DNA of 64,000 nucleotides from Flavobacterium sp. RSP15 (GTDB taxonomy: Bacteria; Bacteroidota; Bacteroidia; Flavobacteriales; Flavobacteriaceae), in assembly GCF_003968755.1 (NCBI RefSeq), contig NZ_RYDL01000001.1, positions 248,001 through 312,000 of the forward strand, in the 5' to 3' direction. The notes beneath the pieces were generated by a model. That model ran no database searches. It saw only the letters and a program-made list of their open reading frames with translations, and was not told the origin of the DNA. Positions 36,374 through 45,140 of this stretch are shown here, piece by piece. The position numbers and the translations under genes were made by a program. Numbering within the stretch: position 1 is the stretch's first letter; each line of letters starts with the position of its first letter.

Positions 36374-37780
36374 ATGAATACATTCGATTTTGGCATAGTG
36401 GGCCTAGGAGTAATGGGTCGTAATCTACTTTTAAATATGGCCGACCAAGGTCATGCTGTAGCAGGCTTAGATTTAGATGCGGATAAAGTTTCTTCACTTT
36501 CAAAAGAAGCGAATTCCCAACACCGAATCAAAGCCACAACAGCCGTCGAAGATTTTGTTGCACTTATCAGACAGCCAAGGGCTATCATGATATTAGTACC
36601 TGCAGGAAAACCTGTTGATGCTGTCATTCAAAACCTACTGCCCCACCTGGATAAAGGAGATATTATTATCGATGGTGGAAATACTTATTTTACTGATACT
36701 GACCGTAGATATACAGAATTATCGGCCAAGGGAATCCACTTCTTTGGAATGGGAATCTCAGGAGGCGAAAAAGGAGCCCGTTTTGGCCCAAGTCTTATGC
36801 CTGGGGGTAATAAAGAAGCCTATGAAAGGCTACGTCCTATTTTTGAATCCATTGCTGCTAAAGTAAATGGAGAACCTTGCGTAGAATACTTAGGCAACGG
36901 ATCTGCAGGAAACTACGTGAAAATGGCTCATAACGGAATTGAATATGGGATTATGCAGCTTATTTCAGAGGCATACGATCTTATGAAACGCGGATACGAA
37001 CTAGACGACACTACAATTCAAAAAGTATTTGAAGACTGGAATAACACCGAACTCGAATCCTACCTGATTGAAATAACAGGACACATCCTGAAGAAAAAAG
37101 ATACCGACGGCCAGATATTAATAAATCTAATCTCCGACTGGGCTAAATCCAAAGGAACAGGAAAATGGACTTCTCAAAATGCCATGGACTTAGAAGTTCC
37201 CCTTTCAACCGTAGATGCTGCCGTTGCAATGAGGGAAATGTCTAAAAATAAACCGGAAAGAATTGAGGCTTCCTTAAAATTAATTTGGAATGCAGAACAA
37301 ACCAATACTGACTTGCCTGCAGCCATAGAAACACTTAAAGGGGCTTTATATTTCTCCATATTAATTACCTATGCCCAAGGATTAGCCTTATTAACGAAAG
37401 CTTCAGAAGAGTATAATTACGAGTTGAACTTGGAGACAATCGCTAAGATTTGGCGCGGTGGATGTATTATTCGTTCCACAGTTCTTGAAGATTTCAGAAA
37501 AGCTTATGCCAAAAATGGGAAACTGAAAAACATACTGCTCGACGATAGCATAGCTAAAACGTTAAACGAGAATCAATCGAATATTAGGTCTACGGTACAA
37601 TTTGCCGTTCAAAAAGGGATACCTATTGCCGGTCTAATGAACTCCTTAGCTTATTTTGATGCTTACCGATCAGAAAAACTTCCGACCAACCTGATACAGG
37701 CACTGCGCGACTACTTCGGGGCTCATACTTATGAGCGTACTGATACTAACGGTATATTTCACACCGAGTGGAATGACTAA
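36374..37780 (+). CDS. gnd: 6-phosphogluconate dehydrogenase, decarboxylating
   Basis: A 468-residue enzyme that converts 6-phosphogluconate to ribulose 5-phosphate plus CO2 with reduction of NAD(P). The dinucleotide loop GLGVMGRNLLLNMAD is at the start, SGGEKGARFGPSLMPGG binds substrate, and the signature KMAHNGIEYGIMQL carries the catalytic lysine. Normal length. It regenerates the ribulose 5-phosphate acceptor used by HxlA. Confidence 0.96.
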   Translation: MNTFDFGIVGLGVMGRNLLLNMADQGHAVAGLDLDADKVSSLSKEANSQHRIKATTAVEDFVALIRQPRAIMILVPAGKPVDAVIQNLLPHLDKGDIIIDGGNTYFTDTDRRYTELSAKGIHFFGMGISGGEKGARFGPSLMPGGNKEAYERLRPIFESIAAKVNGEPCVEYLGNGSAGNYVKMAHNGIEYGIMQLISEAYDLMKRGYELDDTTIQKVFEDWNNTELESYLIEITGHILKKKDTDGQILINLISDWAKSKGTGKWTSQNAMDLEVPLSTVDAAVAMREMSKNKPERIEASLKLIWNAEQTNTDLPAAIETLKGALYFSILITYAQGLALLTKASEEYNYELNLETIAKIWRGGCIIRSTVLEDFRKAYAKNGKLKNILLDDSIAKTLNENQSNIRSTVQFAVQKGIPIAGLMNSLAYFDAYRSEKLPTNLIQALRDYFGAHTYERTDTNGIFHTEWND

Positions 37781-37797
37781 ATTTTAAATGGAACATA

Positions 37798-39408
37798 ATG
37801 GATAATCTCAATACTATAAACCCAACCATCATTCTTGTTTTCGGGGCTACCGGTGACTTAGCTAAAAGAAAGCTTTTCCCCGCTTTTTATAATCTTTATC
37901 TTGATGGTCGTATGCCGGAAAAGTTTGAGATCATTGCCTTAGGAAGGGCCGAAAACAGTGATGCGCATTACCGAAATCATGTCAGTGAAAACCTAAATGA
38001 GTTTTCGAGAAATAAAATAGCCTCCGAAAAAGAGTTCGAACAATTTGCTTCTCATATTTCTTATTTGCAAAATGATATCGACAAAGAAGAATCATACGTG
38101 TTAATGAAACAAAAGTTGGACGCCATAGATGCATCTTTTGGGGTACGTGCCAACCGACTTTTTTACCTCTCAATAGCACCTTCTTTTATTGAAACCATAT
38201 CCAATAATATTAAGAAATTAGATCTTGCCGCGAATCCGGAACAGGATCGTATTATTATTGAAAAACCGTTTGGTTACGATAAAAGTTCTGCCGAGCTCTT
38301 AAATAAGCTATTGGCAAAAACCTTCGAAGAGGAACAAATCTACCGCATAGACCACTATTTAGGGAAAGAAACAGTACAGAACATCCTAGCTTTCCGCTTT
38401 GGAAATTCAATGTTTGAGCCGCTCTGGAACCGTAACTTTATTGATTCGGTACAGATTACGGTTGCCGAAGAAGTGGGTGTTGAAGAGCGTGGTGGTTTTT
38501 ACGAAGGTGCCGGAGCATTAAGGGATATGATACAAAATCACCTAATGCAAATTTTAACGATGGTTGCCATGGAAGCCCCCACTTCCTTGCAAGCAGATGA
38601 GGTCAGAAACCGTAAAGCTGACGTTTTAAAAGCAATACGCCGCATAACTCCTGATGAAGTAGAACACTACACAGTGAGAGGCCAATACGAAAAAGCTTCG
38701 ATAAAAGGAAAACCGATAGCCGGATACCTACAAGAAAAAGGGGTGAAGGATAATTCCATCACAGAAACATTTGTAGCCATGAAATTTTATTTGGATAACT
38801 GGCGTTGGCAAGGTGTTCCCTTTTACGTTCGAACAGGTAAAAGAATGAAGGAAAAACAATCCTCTATCGTTATACAATTCAAACCGGTACCGCATTCTAC
38901 TTTTTCTTTTGGAAAAGAAGGAATGATGCCAAACCGATTAATCATAAACATTCAGCCCGCAATGGATATTAGGCTGCAGTTTATGACTAAAAAACAAGGC
39001 TTGTCTCTTTCGTTAAAACCTGCTGAAATGGTTTTTGACTATTTTTCATGCTCTACCCAAGCAACCGAAGCCTATGAAACCCTTCTATTAGATGCTTTAC
39101 AAGGAGACCCAACTTTATTCATGCGCTCCGATCAGGTCGAAGAAGCCTGGGATGTTGTAACATCCATTCAGGATGCTTGGGAAAACGATAAATTTTCAAG
39201 TCTACACAAATACGAAGCTGGAAGCTGGGGTCCTGAAGCGGCAAATGAATTACTTGCTCGTCAGGGGCATTCTTGGGCATCAAATACACTAGATGCCGAA
39301 GAAGAAAAGCTACGAAAGAAAGCAGAGAAAGCGGACAAGGCAGAAAAAGAAAAGAAAGCAGTACAAACAAAACAAGTAGAAATAGCAGCTGATGGTAAGA
39401 ATTTTTAA
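37798..39408 (+). CDS. zwf: glucose-6-phosphate dehydrogenase with charged C-terminal tail
   Basis: A 536-residue enzyme of the oxidative pentose phosphate pathway. The cofactor loop is FGATGDLAKRKLFPAF, and the active-site signature RIDHYLGKETVQN holds the catalytic histidine. The last 40 residues are rich in lysine and glutamate (EEEKLRKKAEKADKAEK) and exceed the usual C-terminus; this tail overlaps the start of pgl by 17 bases. It follows gnd by 17 bases. Confidence 0.95.
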   Translation: MDNLNTINPTIILVFGATGDLAKRKLFPAFYNLYLDGRMPEKFEIIALGRAENSDAHYRNHVSENLNEFSRNKIASEKEFEQFASHISYLQNDIDKEESYVLMKQKLDAIDASFGVRANRLFYLSIAPSFIETISNNIKKLDLAANPEQDRIIIEKPFGYDKSSAELLNKLLAKTFEEEQIYRIDHYLGKETVQNILAFRFGNSMFEPLWNRNFIDSVQITVAEEVGVEERGGFYEGAGALRDMIQNHLMQILTMVAMEAPTSLQADEVRNRKADVLKAIRRITPDEVEHYTVRGQYEKASIKGKPIAGYLQEKGVKDNSITETFVAMKFYLDNWRWQGVPFYVRTGKRMKEKQSSIVIQFKPVPHSTFSFGKEGMMPNRLIINIQPAMDIRLQFMTKKQGLSLSLKPAEMVFDYFSCSTQATEAYETLLLDALQGDPTLFMRSDQVEEAWDVVTSIQDAWENDKFSSLHKYEAGSWGPEAANELLARQGHSWASNTLDAEEEKLRKKAEKADKAEKEKKAVQTKQVEIAADGKNF

Positions 39409-40111
39409 TACTAAAGAAGAGATAACAATTCAAGCCGCAGATCTATTTGTAGCTACTGCACAAAATGCAATACAGAAACACGGTCGCTTTGTGGTAGCGC
39501 TTACTGGTGGTTCCTCACCTGCAGCGCTATATACTCTTTTGGCATCAGCTCCTTACGAGACAAAAATTGATTGGAATTCCGTATTTATCTTTTGGGGTGA
39601 CGAACGCTGGGTACCGCTTGATGATGCACTTAGCAATGCGAAAATGGCTAACGATACCCTGCTAAATCATGTAAGTATACCAAAAAACAATATATTTCCA
39701 ATGTATAGAGAAGGTGTTTCAGCTGAAGATTATGCTTTGGAATACGAAAAATCTATTAAAAATATAACAGGCGAGGACGGACAATTTGACCTTATTTTAT
39801 TAGGAATGGGCGATGATGGCCATACTGCCTCTCTTTTTCCAGGGCAAGCCGTATTGCAAGAACAGGATAAGTGGGTAGCAGCCTATTATCTTGAGTCTCA
39901 GACGATGTTTCGAATAACTCTAACTGCACCTCTTATTAATAAAGCGAAGCAGATTGTAGTAGTGACTTTTGGAGAAAATAAAGCCTATGCCCTAAACGAA
40001 GTTTTATATGGAGCGTATAATCCCGGAAAATATCCTATGCAGTTAATTAAACCATCGGATGGCGAATTATTGTTCTTGACCGATAAAGCTGCTACAAGTA
40101 AGGAAAAATAA
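39392..40111 (+). CDS. pgl: 6-phosphogluconolactonase
   Basis: A 239-residue lactonase linking Zwf to Gnd. Motifs are VVALTGGSSPAALYTLLA, FWGDERWVPLDD and GMGDDGHTASLFPGQ, as in the DevB-type family. The start lies inside zwf (17-base overlap), which points to translational coupling. Last gene of the group. Confidence 0.94.
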   Translation: MVRIFNTKEEITIQAADLFVATAQNAIQKHGRFVVALTGGSSPAALYTLLASAPYETKIDWNSVFIFWGDERWVPLDDALSNAKMANDTLLNHVSIPKNNIFPMYREGVSAEDYALEYEKSIKNITGEDGQFDLILLGMGDDGHTASLFPGQAVLQEQDKWVAAYYLESQTMFRITLTAPLINKAKQIVVVTFGENKAYALNEVLYGAYNPGKYPMQLIKPSDGELLFLTDKAATSKEK

Positions 40112-41016
40112 ATTAGTACTAAATTACATTGTATTATTAAGTTGAGTACTCTTGTTTAATTATCTTTAGCTACCACAATGCAAAAAAAAGTTTTTAATTT
40201 TATGACTTTCTGTAGTTACTCCTATTAAAAGAAAACTGGCGCGGATTCTTGAGTTATGCATAGATTTTTTAAAATGGATAAGCGTAAAATCCATAGTAAA
40301 AAAATATACTTTAGGTACCAGATCCCTAAAGTATATTTTTCGTTTAGAATCAAACAAAACCTTCAATAAAAAGCCAAATTCAAAATCCGTTTTTCATTCA
40401 AATTGTTTCTTTTTTGATAAAGATCGTGTAGCGCTCTTACACGGTTAGATCAAATAAATTTCAGATGATTTTGCGATCGTACGAATTAGCTTAAATAAGT
40501 TTATCCTTTTAGTTATTTTAAAAAAAAATTAAAATAATCTCAGATTATAACTAACTGACACTCTAATGAGAGGACTAAAAAGAAAATATATACTTTTAAA
40601 AACAGTTCTTTTTATCAAAATTCAGTAGTACCTTGCCTAAAAAAGTTAAATAGAACAATCTAAAATCACCTCCAAAAGAATTAACAAAGTGCAATTCGAC
40701 CGTGAATTCTTAATTATTTTAAAAGCACTAATAAAAAAACATGAAATACCGCTTTGTTTCTTAAAACACTAGAATTAACAAAAAATGATACTGTTTAAAC
40801 AAAAAAATTAAAAACAAAGAATACAAGAAATAAAACGAATAATACTTTTGTCACTAGAAAAAGAAATGCTGCACATTACAGCTAATTATTTTTTAATTTT
40901 CGAAACACAAAATCGTCCTTTTACCGATCATCTATTACCCTTAAAATGAATACTCTACATTAAAATTAATGGTATTGGTTGATTTTAAAAATAAATTATC
41001 CCTTAAGTACACGTCT
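40112..41016. other. about 900 bases without a recognised gene
   Basis: AT-rich DNA between pgl and the LytTR regulator. The clearest structure is the hairpin at 40300-40340. The short frames here have no family likeness. It probably carries control regions and could hold a small RNA, but I cannot show one. Confidence 0.5.
40300..40340. terminator. 16-base-pair hairpin in the gap after pgl
   Basis: AAAAATATACTTTAGG (40300-40315) pairs perfectly with CCTAAAGTATATTTTT (40325-40340) around 9 bases. Its distance from pgl (189 bases) is long for a simple terminator; it could end an unannotated transcript or act in both directions. Confidence 0.6.
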
Positions 41017-41778
41017 ATGCCCTCTATAAATGCCATAATTATAACGGAAGAAAAAGAGACTTTACAAATCATAAATAAATTTGAAAAAGAAAACTTCATG
41101 ATTCTGAAAATAGTTTGCGAAACTGCTTCCATAATTGAAGGAATAAATGCTATAAAATTAAAAAAACCGGATCTAGTGTTCTTAGATATTTCTTTTAACG
41201 AGGATACCTTTTTTAATATGCTCGGAAAATTAGAACTGAGCATTCCTAAACTGGTATTTATTTCTGCCAATAAACAGGATGCCGAAATCGCATTTAAACA
41301 AAATGCGATTGATTTTATTTTAAAACCAGTCTCTTTTAATACCATTATTCTAGCTGTTTATAAAGTAATCAAAAGAATTAAAATGGAGCGTTCCTATCAA
41401 ACTCAAAAGATTAATGCCATTCAGCTTTTAAACTCTTTTAATCAGCCAAACGATTATGTTGCGGTTTCCTCCTTGGATAAAATTGAACTCATTTCTATGT
41501 CACAAATTATTTACTGTAAGGCTGAAGGAAGGTGCACTACTTTTTTCTTACTAAACGGTAAAAAAATCGTATCGAGTAAAAATTTAGGAGAATACAGTAC
41601 AGTTCTTGATCCAAATTATTTTTTTAGAATTCACCACTCGTATATTATCAATCTGCGTCAAGTGGTAAAAATTTGTAAAAAAGAAGGGTATTTCTGCGAA
41701 TTTCCTAATGGTGTACTTTTGGCTGTTGCCAAAAGACGACAAGAAGATTTTAATAAATTTATTAAACTAAAAGAATAA
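41017..41778 (+). CDS. LytTR-family response regulator
   Basis: A 253-residue regulator from ATG 41017 (MPSINAIIITEEKET); an upstream ATG at 40969 is possible but adds a non-family segment. The receiver part has the phosphoacceptor aspartate in LVFLDISF and the lysine in DFILKPVSF. The acidic pocket has glutamates (TEEKE) in place of the usual aspartates. The C-terminal LytTR DNA-binding domain carries IIYCKAEGRCTTFF and FFRIHHSYIINLRQV. It is upstream of the pilin-chaperone-usher block, a plausible regulator of it. Confidence 0.85.
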   Translation: MPSINAIIITEEKETLQIINKFEKENFMILKIVCETASIIEGINAIKLKKPDLVFLDISFNEDTFFNMLGKLELSIPKLVFISANKQDAEIAFKQNAIDFILKPVSFNTIILAVYKVIKRIKMERSYQTQKINAIQLLNSFNQPNDYVAVSSLDKIELISMSQIIYCKAEGRCTTFFLLNGKKIVSSKNLGEYSTVLDPNYFFRIHHSYIINLRQVVKICKKEGYFCEFPNGVLLAVAKRRQEDFNKFIKLKE

Positions 41779-41861
41779 CAATTTCATATTTAAATCGTAG
41801 CGCTTTTTTCGTTGTAAACTAATAAATATTTCCTGTATGACTGCATTTAAATACTAAAACC

Positions 41862-42272
41862 ATGAAAAACGAGTTGAAAACAAAATTCGGAAAAGTGTTA
41901 TTAATTGATGATAATCCAATCGAACGCTACATTTGTTCTCAAATTATTCTCCATAATAATTTTGGAAAAAACGTTGTCGAGTTTGCTCTTGCAAGTGAAG
42001 CACTGGCATATTTAGAAAATAATCAAGAAAGACATGACCAGCTGCCAGAGGTAATATTTATAGATTTATACATGCCGCATTTTTCGGGTTTTGAATTCCT
42101 GGAAGCTTATGATAAACTCCCGCTTACTTTAAAAAATAAGGTTAAGGTATTTATTGTTTCAAACACAATTAATAATCATGATATTATTCGTGTTTGCAGG
42201 GATCCAAATGTAGTTTCCTTTCAGCAAAAACCTATTACACAAGAATTTTTAGATCGAATTATACTCAAATGA
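41862..42272 (+). CDS. stand-alone receiver domain (CheY-like)
   Basis: A 136-residue single receiver. The acidic pocket is LIDDNPIER, the phosphoacceptor aspartate is in FIDLYMPH, the switch residue in FIVSNT, and the conserved lysine in QQKPIT. With no output domain it may shuttle phosphate or bind a partner protein. It lies 83 bases after the LytTR gene and 479 bases before the pilin-like gene. A histidine-kinase fragment lies further downstream (44445-45062). Confidence 0.87.
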   Translation: MKNELKTKFGKVLLIDDNPIERYICSQIILHNNFGKNVVEFALASEALAYLENNQERHDQLPEVIFIDLYMPHFSGFEFLEAYDKLPLTLKNKVKVFIVSNTINNHDIIRVCRDPNVVSFQQKPITQEFLDRIILK

Positions 42273-42751
42273 TGCTAATTTTGAAACGTTTAAAAACAAC
42301 TTGTTTTAAACCGCAAAGCACTCTTTTTTAATTATCGAAACTAGTTCTATTCGTTTATAAATTATTTTTTAAATATTTTAAGAAAATACAATAAATGAAC
42401 GCATAACTGTAGCAATAATACATTTTTAAAAAAACTTTAATTATTAAAAATTCAAGTCCTTTTAGTTAATTTTAACTTTTTAATGTTTCTTTAAGGCCTT
42501 AAAAAAACACGAACGCAATAAAAATTAAGCTTTTCTTACTTTTTATTAAATAATTTTTACTTCGGTTCCTTTTCACTTATGGCCTAGTAGACATCAGTTG
42601 TTACTTCTCGTTTTACATATATTAACGAACTAAATACATTTGCTCCGGAATTGGCACTTTTGCCAATACAAAACAAATTATTTAAACTGATTAAGGACCA
42701 GGGCAAAACCTGCGCTTGCTTCTTAATTTTAACCCCCAAATTATTTTTACA
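42273..42751. other. 479-base control region before the pilin-like gene
   Basis: No gene. A -7 box TACATTTG (42635-42642) lies 109 bases ahead of the DUF4402 start, without a TTG at the correct distance. The long leader could hold control sites for the LytTR regulator, whose direct-repeat sites I could not define. Confidence 0.5.
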
Positions 42752-43312
42752 ATGAAAAAAATTACATCACTTTTATCTATTATGGCTTTAACTGCTGTGT
42801 TTAGTACAAGTGCTTTGGCACAACAAAGTGCAAGTGCAACTACTGCCCCTACAACAACGACTATAGTTGCGCCAATTACAATTAGTAACACCGCAGCATT
42901 AACTTTCGGTAGTTTTGCAACAACTAGTGAGGTAGGTACACTGAAGGTCGCAACAGACGGCGTAAGAAGTAAAACTGGCGGAGTTACATTAACTTCTAAT
43001 AATGTAGGTGGAACCGCTGCTAGTTTTACTGTAGGAGGTGAAGCAGGTTACTCCTACGCAATTTCAATTCCAACTTCTCTTTCTCTTGTTACAACAACTG
43101 CAGCAACTGGAACTGGAACTACTGCAAGTTCTCAAACTATGACTGTAAATTCCTTATTAACTTCATTAGCTAATGAGAGTACAAGAGTTGGACTTTTAAC
43201 TGGTGGTGCTCAATCATTCACTATTGGTGGTACTCTAAACGTTAATGCCTACCAATCTGTTGGTGCATATACAAGTGCAACAGGTTTAACTGTTACCGTA
43301 AATTACAACTAA
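42752..43312 (+). CDS. DUF4402 pilin-like secreted protein
   Basis: A 186-residue protein from ATG 42752 with a Sec signal peptide ending at about STSALA-QQ (the earlier frame start adds unrelated residues). The mature part is threonine- and alanine-rich beta sandwich: ITISNTAALTFGSFAT, TGGVTLTSNNVGGTAA and GTLNVNAYQSVGAY..TVTVNYN match DUF4402. In proteobacteria such proteins sit beside pilus chaperones and ushers. Here chaperone and usher genes follow, so I infer it is the fibre subunit. No tip adhesin gene is visible. Confidence 0.82.
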   Translation: MKKITSLLSIMALTAVFSTSALAQQSASATTAPTTTTIVAPITISNTAALTFGSFATTSEVGTLKVATDGVRSKTGGVTLTSNNVGGTAASFTVGGEAGYSYAISIPTSLSLVTTTAATGTGTTASSQTMTVNSLLTSLANESTRVGLLTGGAQSFTIGGTLNVNAYQSVGAYTSATGLTVTVNYN

Positions 43313-43322
43313 ATTAAAAACA

Positions 43323-43352
43323 GGGTGTTCGCTACTTATGGAGCACCCTTTT
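43323..43352 (+). terminator. hairpin between pilin-like and chaperone genes
   Basis: GGGTGTTC pairs with GAGCACCC (one G-T pair) around a loop of about 9 bases, followed by TTTTTTTT. It lies 10 bases after the DUF4402 stop. Partial read-through would give much more pilin than chaperone and usher. Confidence 0.8.
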
Positions 43353-43415
43353 TTTTACATAAGACTTATTTTAAATTCTAAAAATGGAAGCCGTACTACT
43401 AAATAAAATACTCCC

Positions 43416-44282
43416 ATGACTAAAAAAAGTATTCTGATTCTAGTCCTATTATTAAATTGTTCAATTTCATTACTGGCCCAAGGCGATTTAATGGTATTCC
43501 CAAAAAGACTTGTCTTTGACGGAATTCAAAGCCGTGTGCAGAATATTAATTTAGGCAATACAGGTAAGGATACCGCAACTTACAGTTTATCCTATAATCA
43601 AATTCAAATGGATGAAGAGGGCAAATTTAATACCATAGAAGAACCAGAAGAAAATCAAAATTTCGCATCTCCTTATCTTAGATATTATCCGCGTACCATC
43701 ACGTTGGCACCCGATGAATGGCAGGTGGTGAAAGTACAACTTGTTAAAACTAGTGAATTAAAAGAAGGCGAATACCGTTCTCATCTTTATTTTAGGGGAG
43801 TTCCTAAAATAAAACTTTTAGAAAATAAAATAAGTATAATCGATACGCTCCAACCAAAAGGTATAGATATCCAATTAACACCTATTTATGGGATTTCAAT
43901 CGCCAATATTATTACGATAGGACAAGCAACTACCGCGGTGACCTTATCTAATTTGGCATTGCTGCCATCACAGGATTTATACTTGGATATAAACCGCACA
44001 GGCAATCAATCTGCTTATGGGGAACTGAAGGTCAATTATATTTATCCTGAGGGAATTAGTACTAATGTGGGACTAATAAAAGGCTTTGCAGTATATGCTC
44101 CTGGAAATTTGCGCCGAACTAAAATTAAACTTAATACTATTCCATCGGTAGATTATACCAAAGGAAAATTACAGGTAATTTATTCTACCCCAAATCAAGA
44201 AACTACTTATGCTGAAGCCTTCCTTAATTTGTCAGACAACGACGAATATTCACTTGAAACGGAAATTAATAGTAATAAATAA
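43416..44282 (+). CDS. PapD-like periplasmic pilus chaperone
   Basis: A 288-residue secreted protein (signal to about LLAQG). The N-terminal immunoglobulin-like domain has LMVFPKRLVFDGIQSRVQNI, and the donor-strand region SPYLRYYPRTITLAPDEWQVV followed by LKEGEYRSHLYF, both typical of the alternate-chaperone class. A second beta domain makes up the rest. It would bind DUF4402 subunits in the periplasm and deliver them to the usher at 45141-47684. It is longer than PapD because of extended loops. Confidence 0.8.
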   Translation: MTKKSILILVLLLNCSISLLAQGDLMVFPKRLVFDGIQSRVQNINLGNTGKDTATYSLSYNQIQMDEEGKFNTIEEPEENQNFASPYLRYYPRTITLAPDEWQVVKVQLVKTSELKEGEYRSHLYFRGVPKIKLLENKISIIDTLQPKGIDIQLTPIYGISIANIITIGQATTAVTLSNLALLPSQDLYLDINRTGNQSAYGELKVNYIYPEGISTNVGLIKGFAVYAPGNLRRTKIKLNTIPSVDYTKGKLQVIYSTPNQETTYAEAFLNLSDNDEYSLETEINSNK

Positions 44283-44444
44283 GAATCATTTGTTTGTTAA
44301 TTTTATTTGTTTTTTGAAAAACCTTGTGATAAAAAATACCATACCAAAACATCAAAATATCTTCAGATAAATTACGCCATGAAAGACATCGTTCTTTTCT
44401 AAAACAAAGCATGATAATGAGATAGGTGCAATCGCAAAAAAATT

Positions 44445-45062
44445 ATGTTACATAAAAACGTTTTTATATACATATTATTTAATAGAACGGAAAAATTATT
44501 AATGCCAAAAATTCTTACAACAAGTATCGTTCTAATTATATTCGTAGTAGACTTAATAGTACCTCTAGGAGTAGCAATAGCTGTTTTGTATATAATTCCT
44601 TTAGTTATTTCATATACTTTAGACAAATATAAAATAATAAGGCTTTCCATAATATGTACTATTTTAACACTTATTGATACCACCGATTACTATCATATCG
44701 AAATGTATTATAGTGTTTTTACTAACAAATTCTTATCAATCCTTTCTATCTGGATATCGTGCTTTATTATTCTACGATACAAAGATATCTTGTTACAAAA
44801 AGATACAGAAAAACAGAAATACCTAAAATCCATTACTGAAATGCTTTTTCAAGTTTCCCATCAAGTTCGAAGTCCTATTTCTAGAATGCAAGGTTTGACA
44901 AATCATATTGATTCTAAAGCTATATCAAAAGAAGAGTTAGAAAGTTTAAGTATCTATTTAAAAGATTCTGTTACTGAACTTGACATCTTCACAAGAACTT
45001 TGACAGCTAGTTTAGAAAAAATCCGAATTCAAAACACTATTGATCAAACAAATTCTAATTAA
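44445..45062 (+). CDS. membrane histidine-kinase fragment: HisKA without ATPase domain
   Basis: A 205-residue protein with three to four hydrophobic helices (residues about 21-45, 45-58, 64-78 and 95-112) followed by a HisKA dimerisation/phosphoacceptor domain: the H-box is FQVSHQVRSPISRMQG with His139. There is no N, G1 or G2 box, and only 78 bases remain before the usher gene, so the ATP-binding domain is absent rather than split off. It might accept phosphate from another kinase and work with the lone receiver at 41862-42272. Confidence 0.7.
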   Translation: MLHKNVFIYILFNRTEKLLMPKILTTSIVLIIFVVDLIVPLGVAIAVLYIIPLVISYTLDKYKIIRLSIICTILTLIDTTDYYHIEMYYSVFTNKFLSILSIWISCFIILRYKDILLQKDTEKQKYLKSITEMLFQVSHQVRSPISRMQGLTNHIDSKAISKEELESLSIYLKDSVTELDIFTRTLTASLEKIRIQNTIDQTNSN

Positions 45063-45140
45063 TATTCATAGACGCAACTCAGGCAGTTCTCTAAAAAAAT
45101 AATTCCCTTTAGCAAAAGTACTTGCTACTCTTCGTTCTTT

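Noticed and set aside
40166..40366. A 66-codon frame on the minus strand over the 40300 hairpin
   Set aside because: It includes the palindrome, has no family likeness and no promoter or ribosome site.
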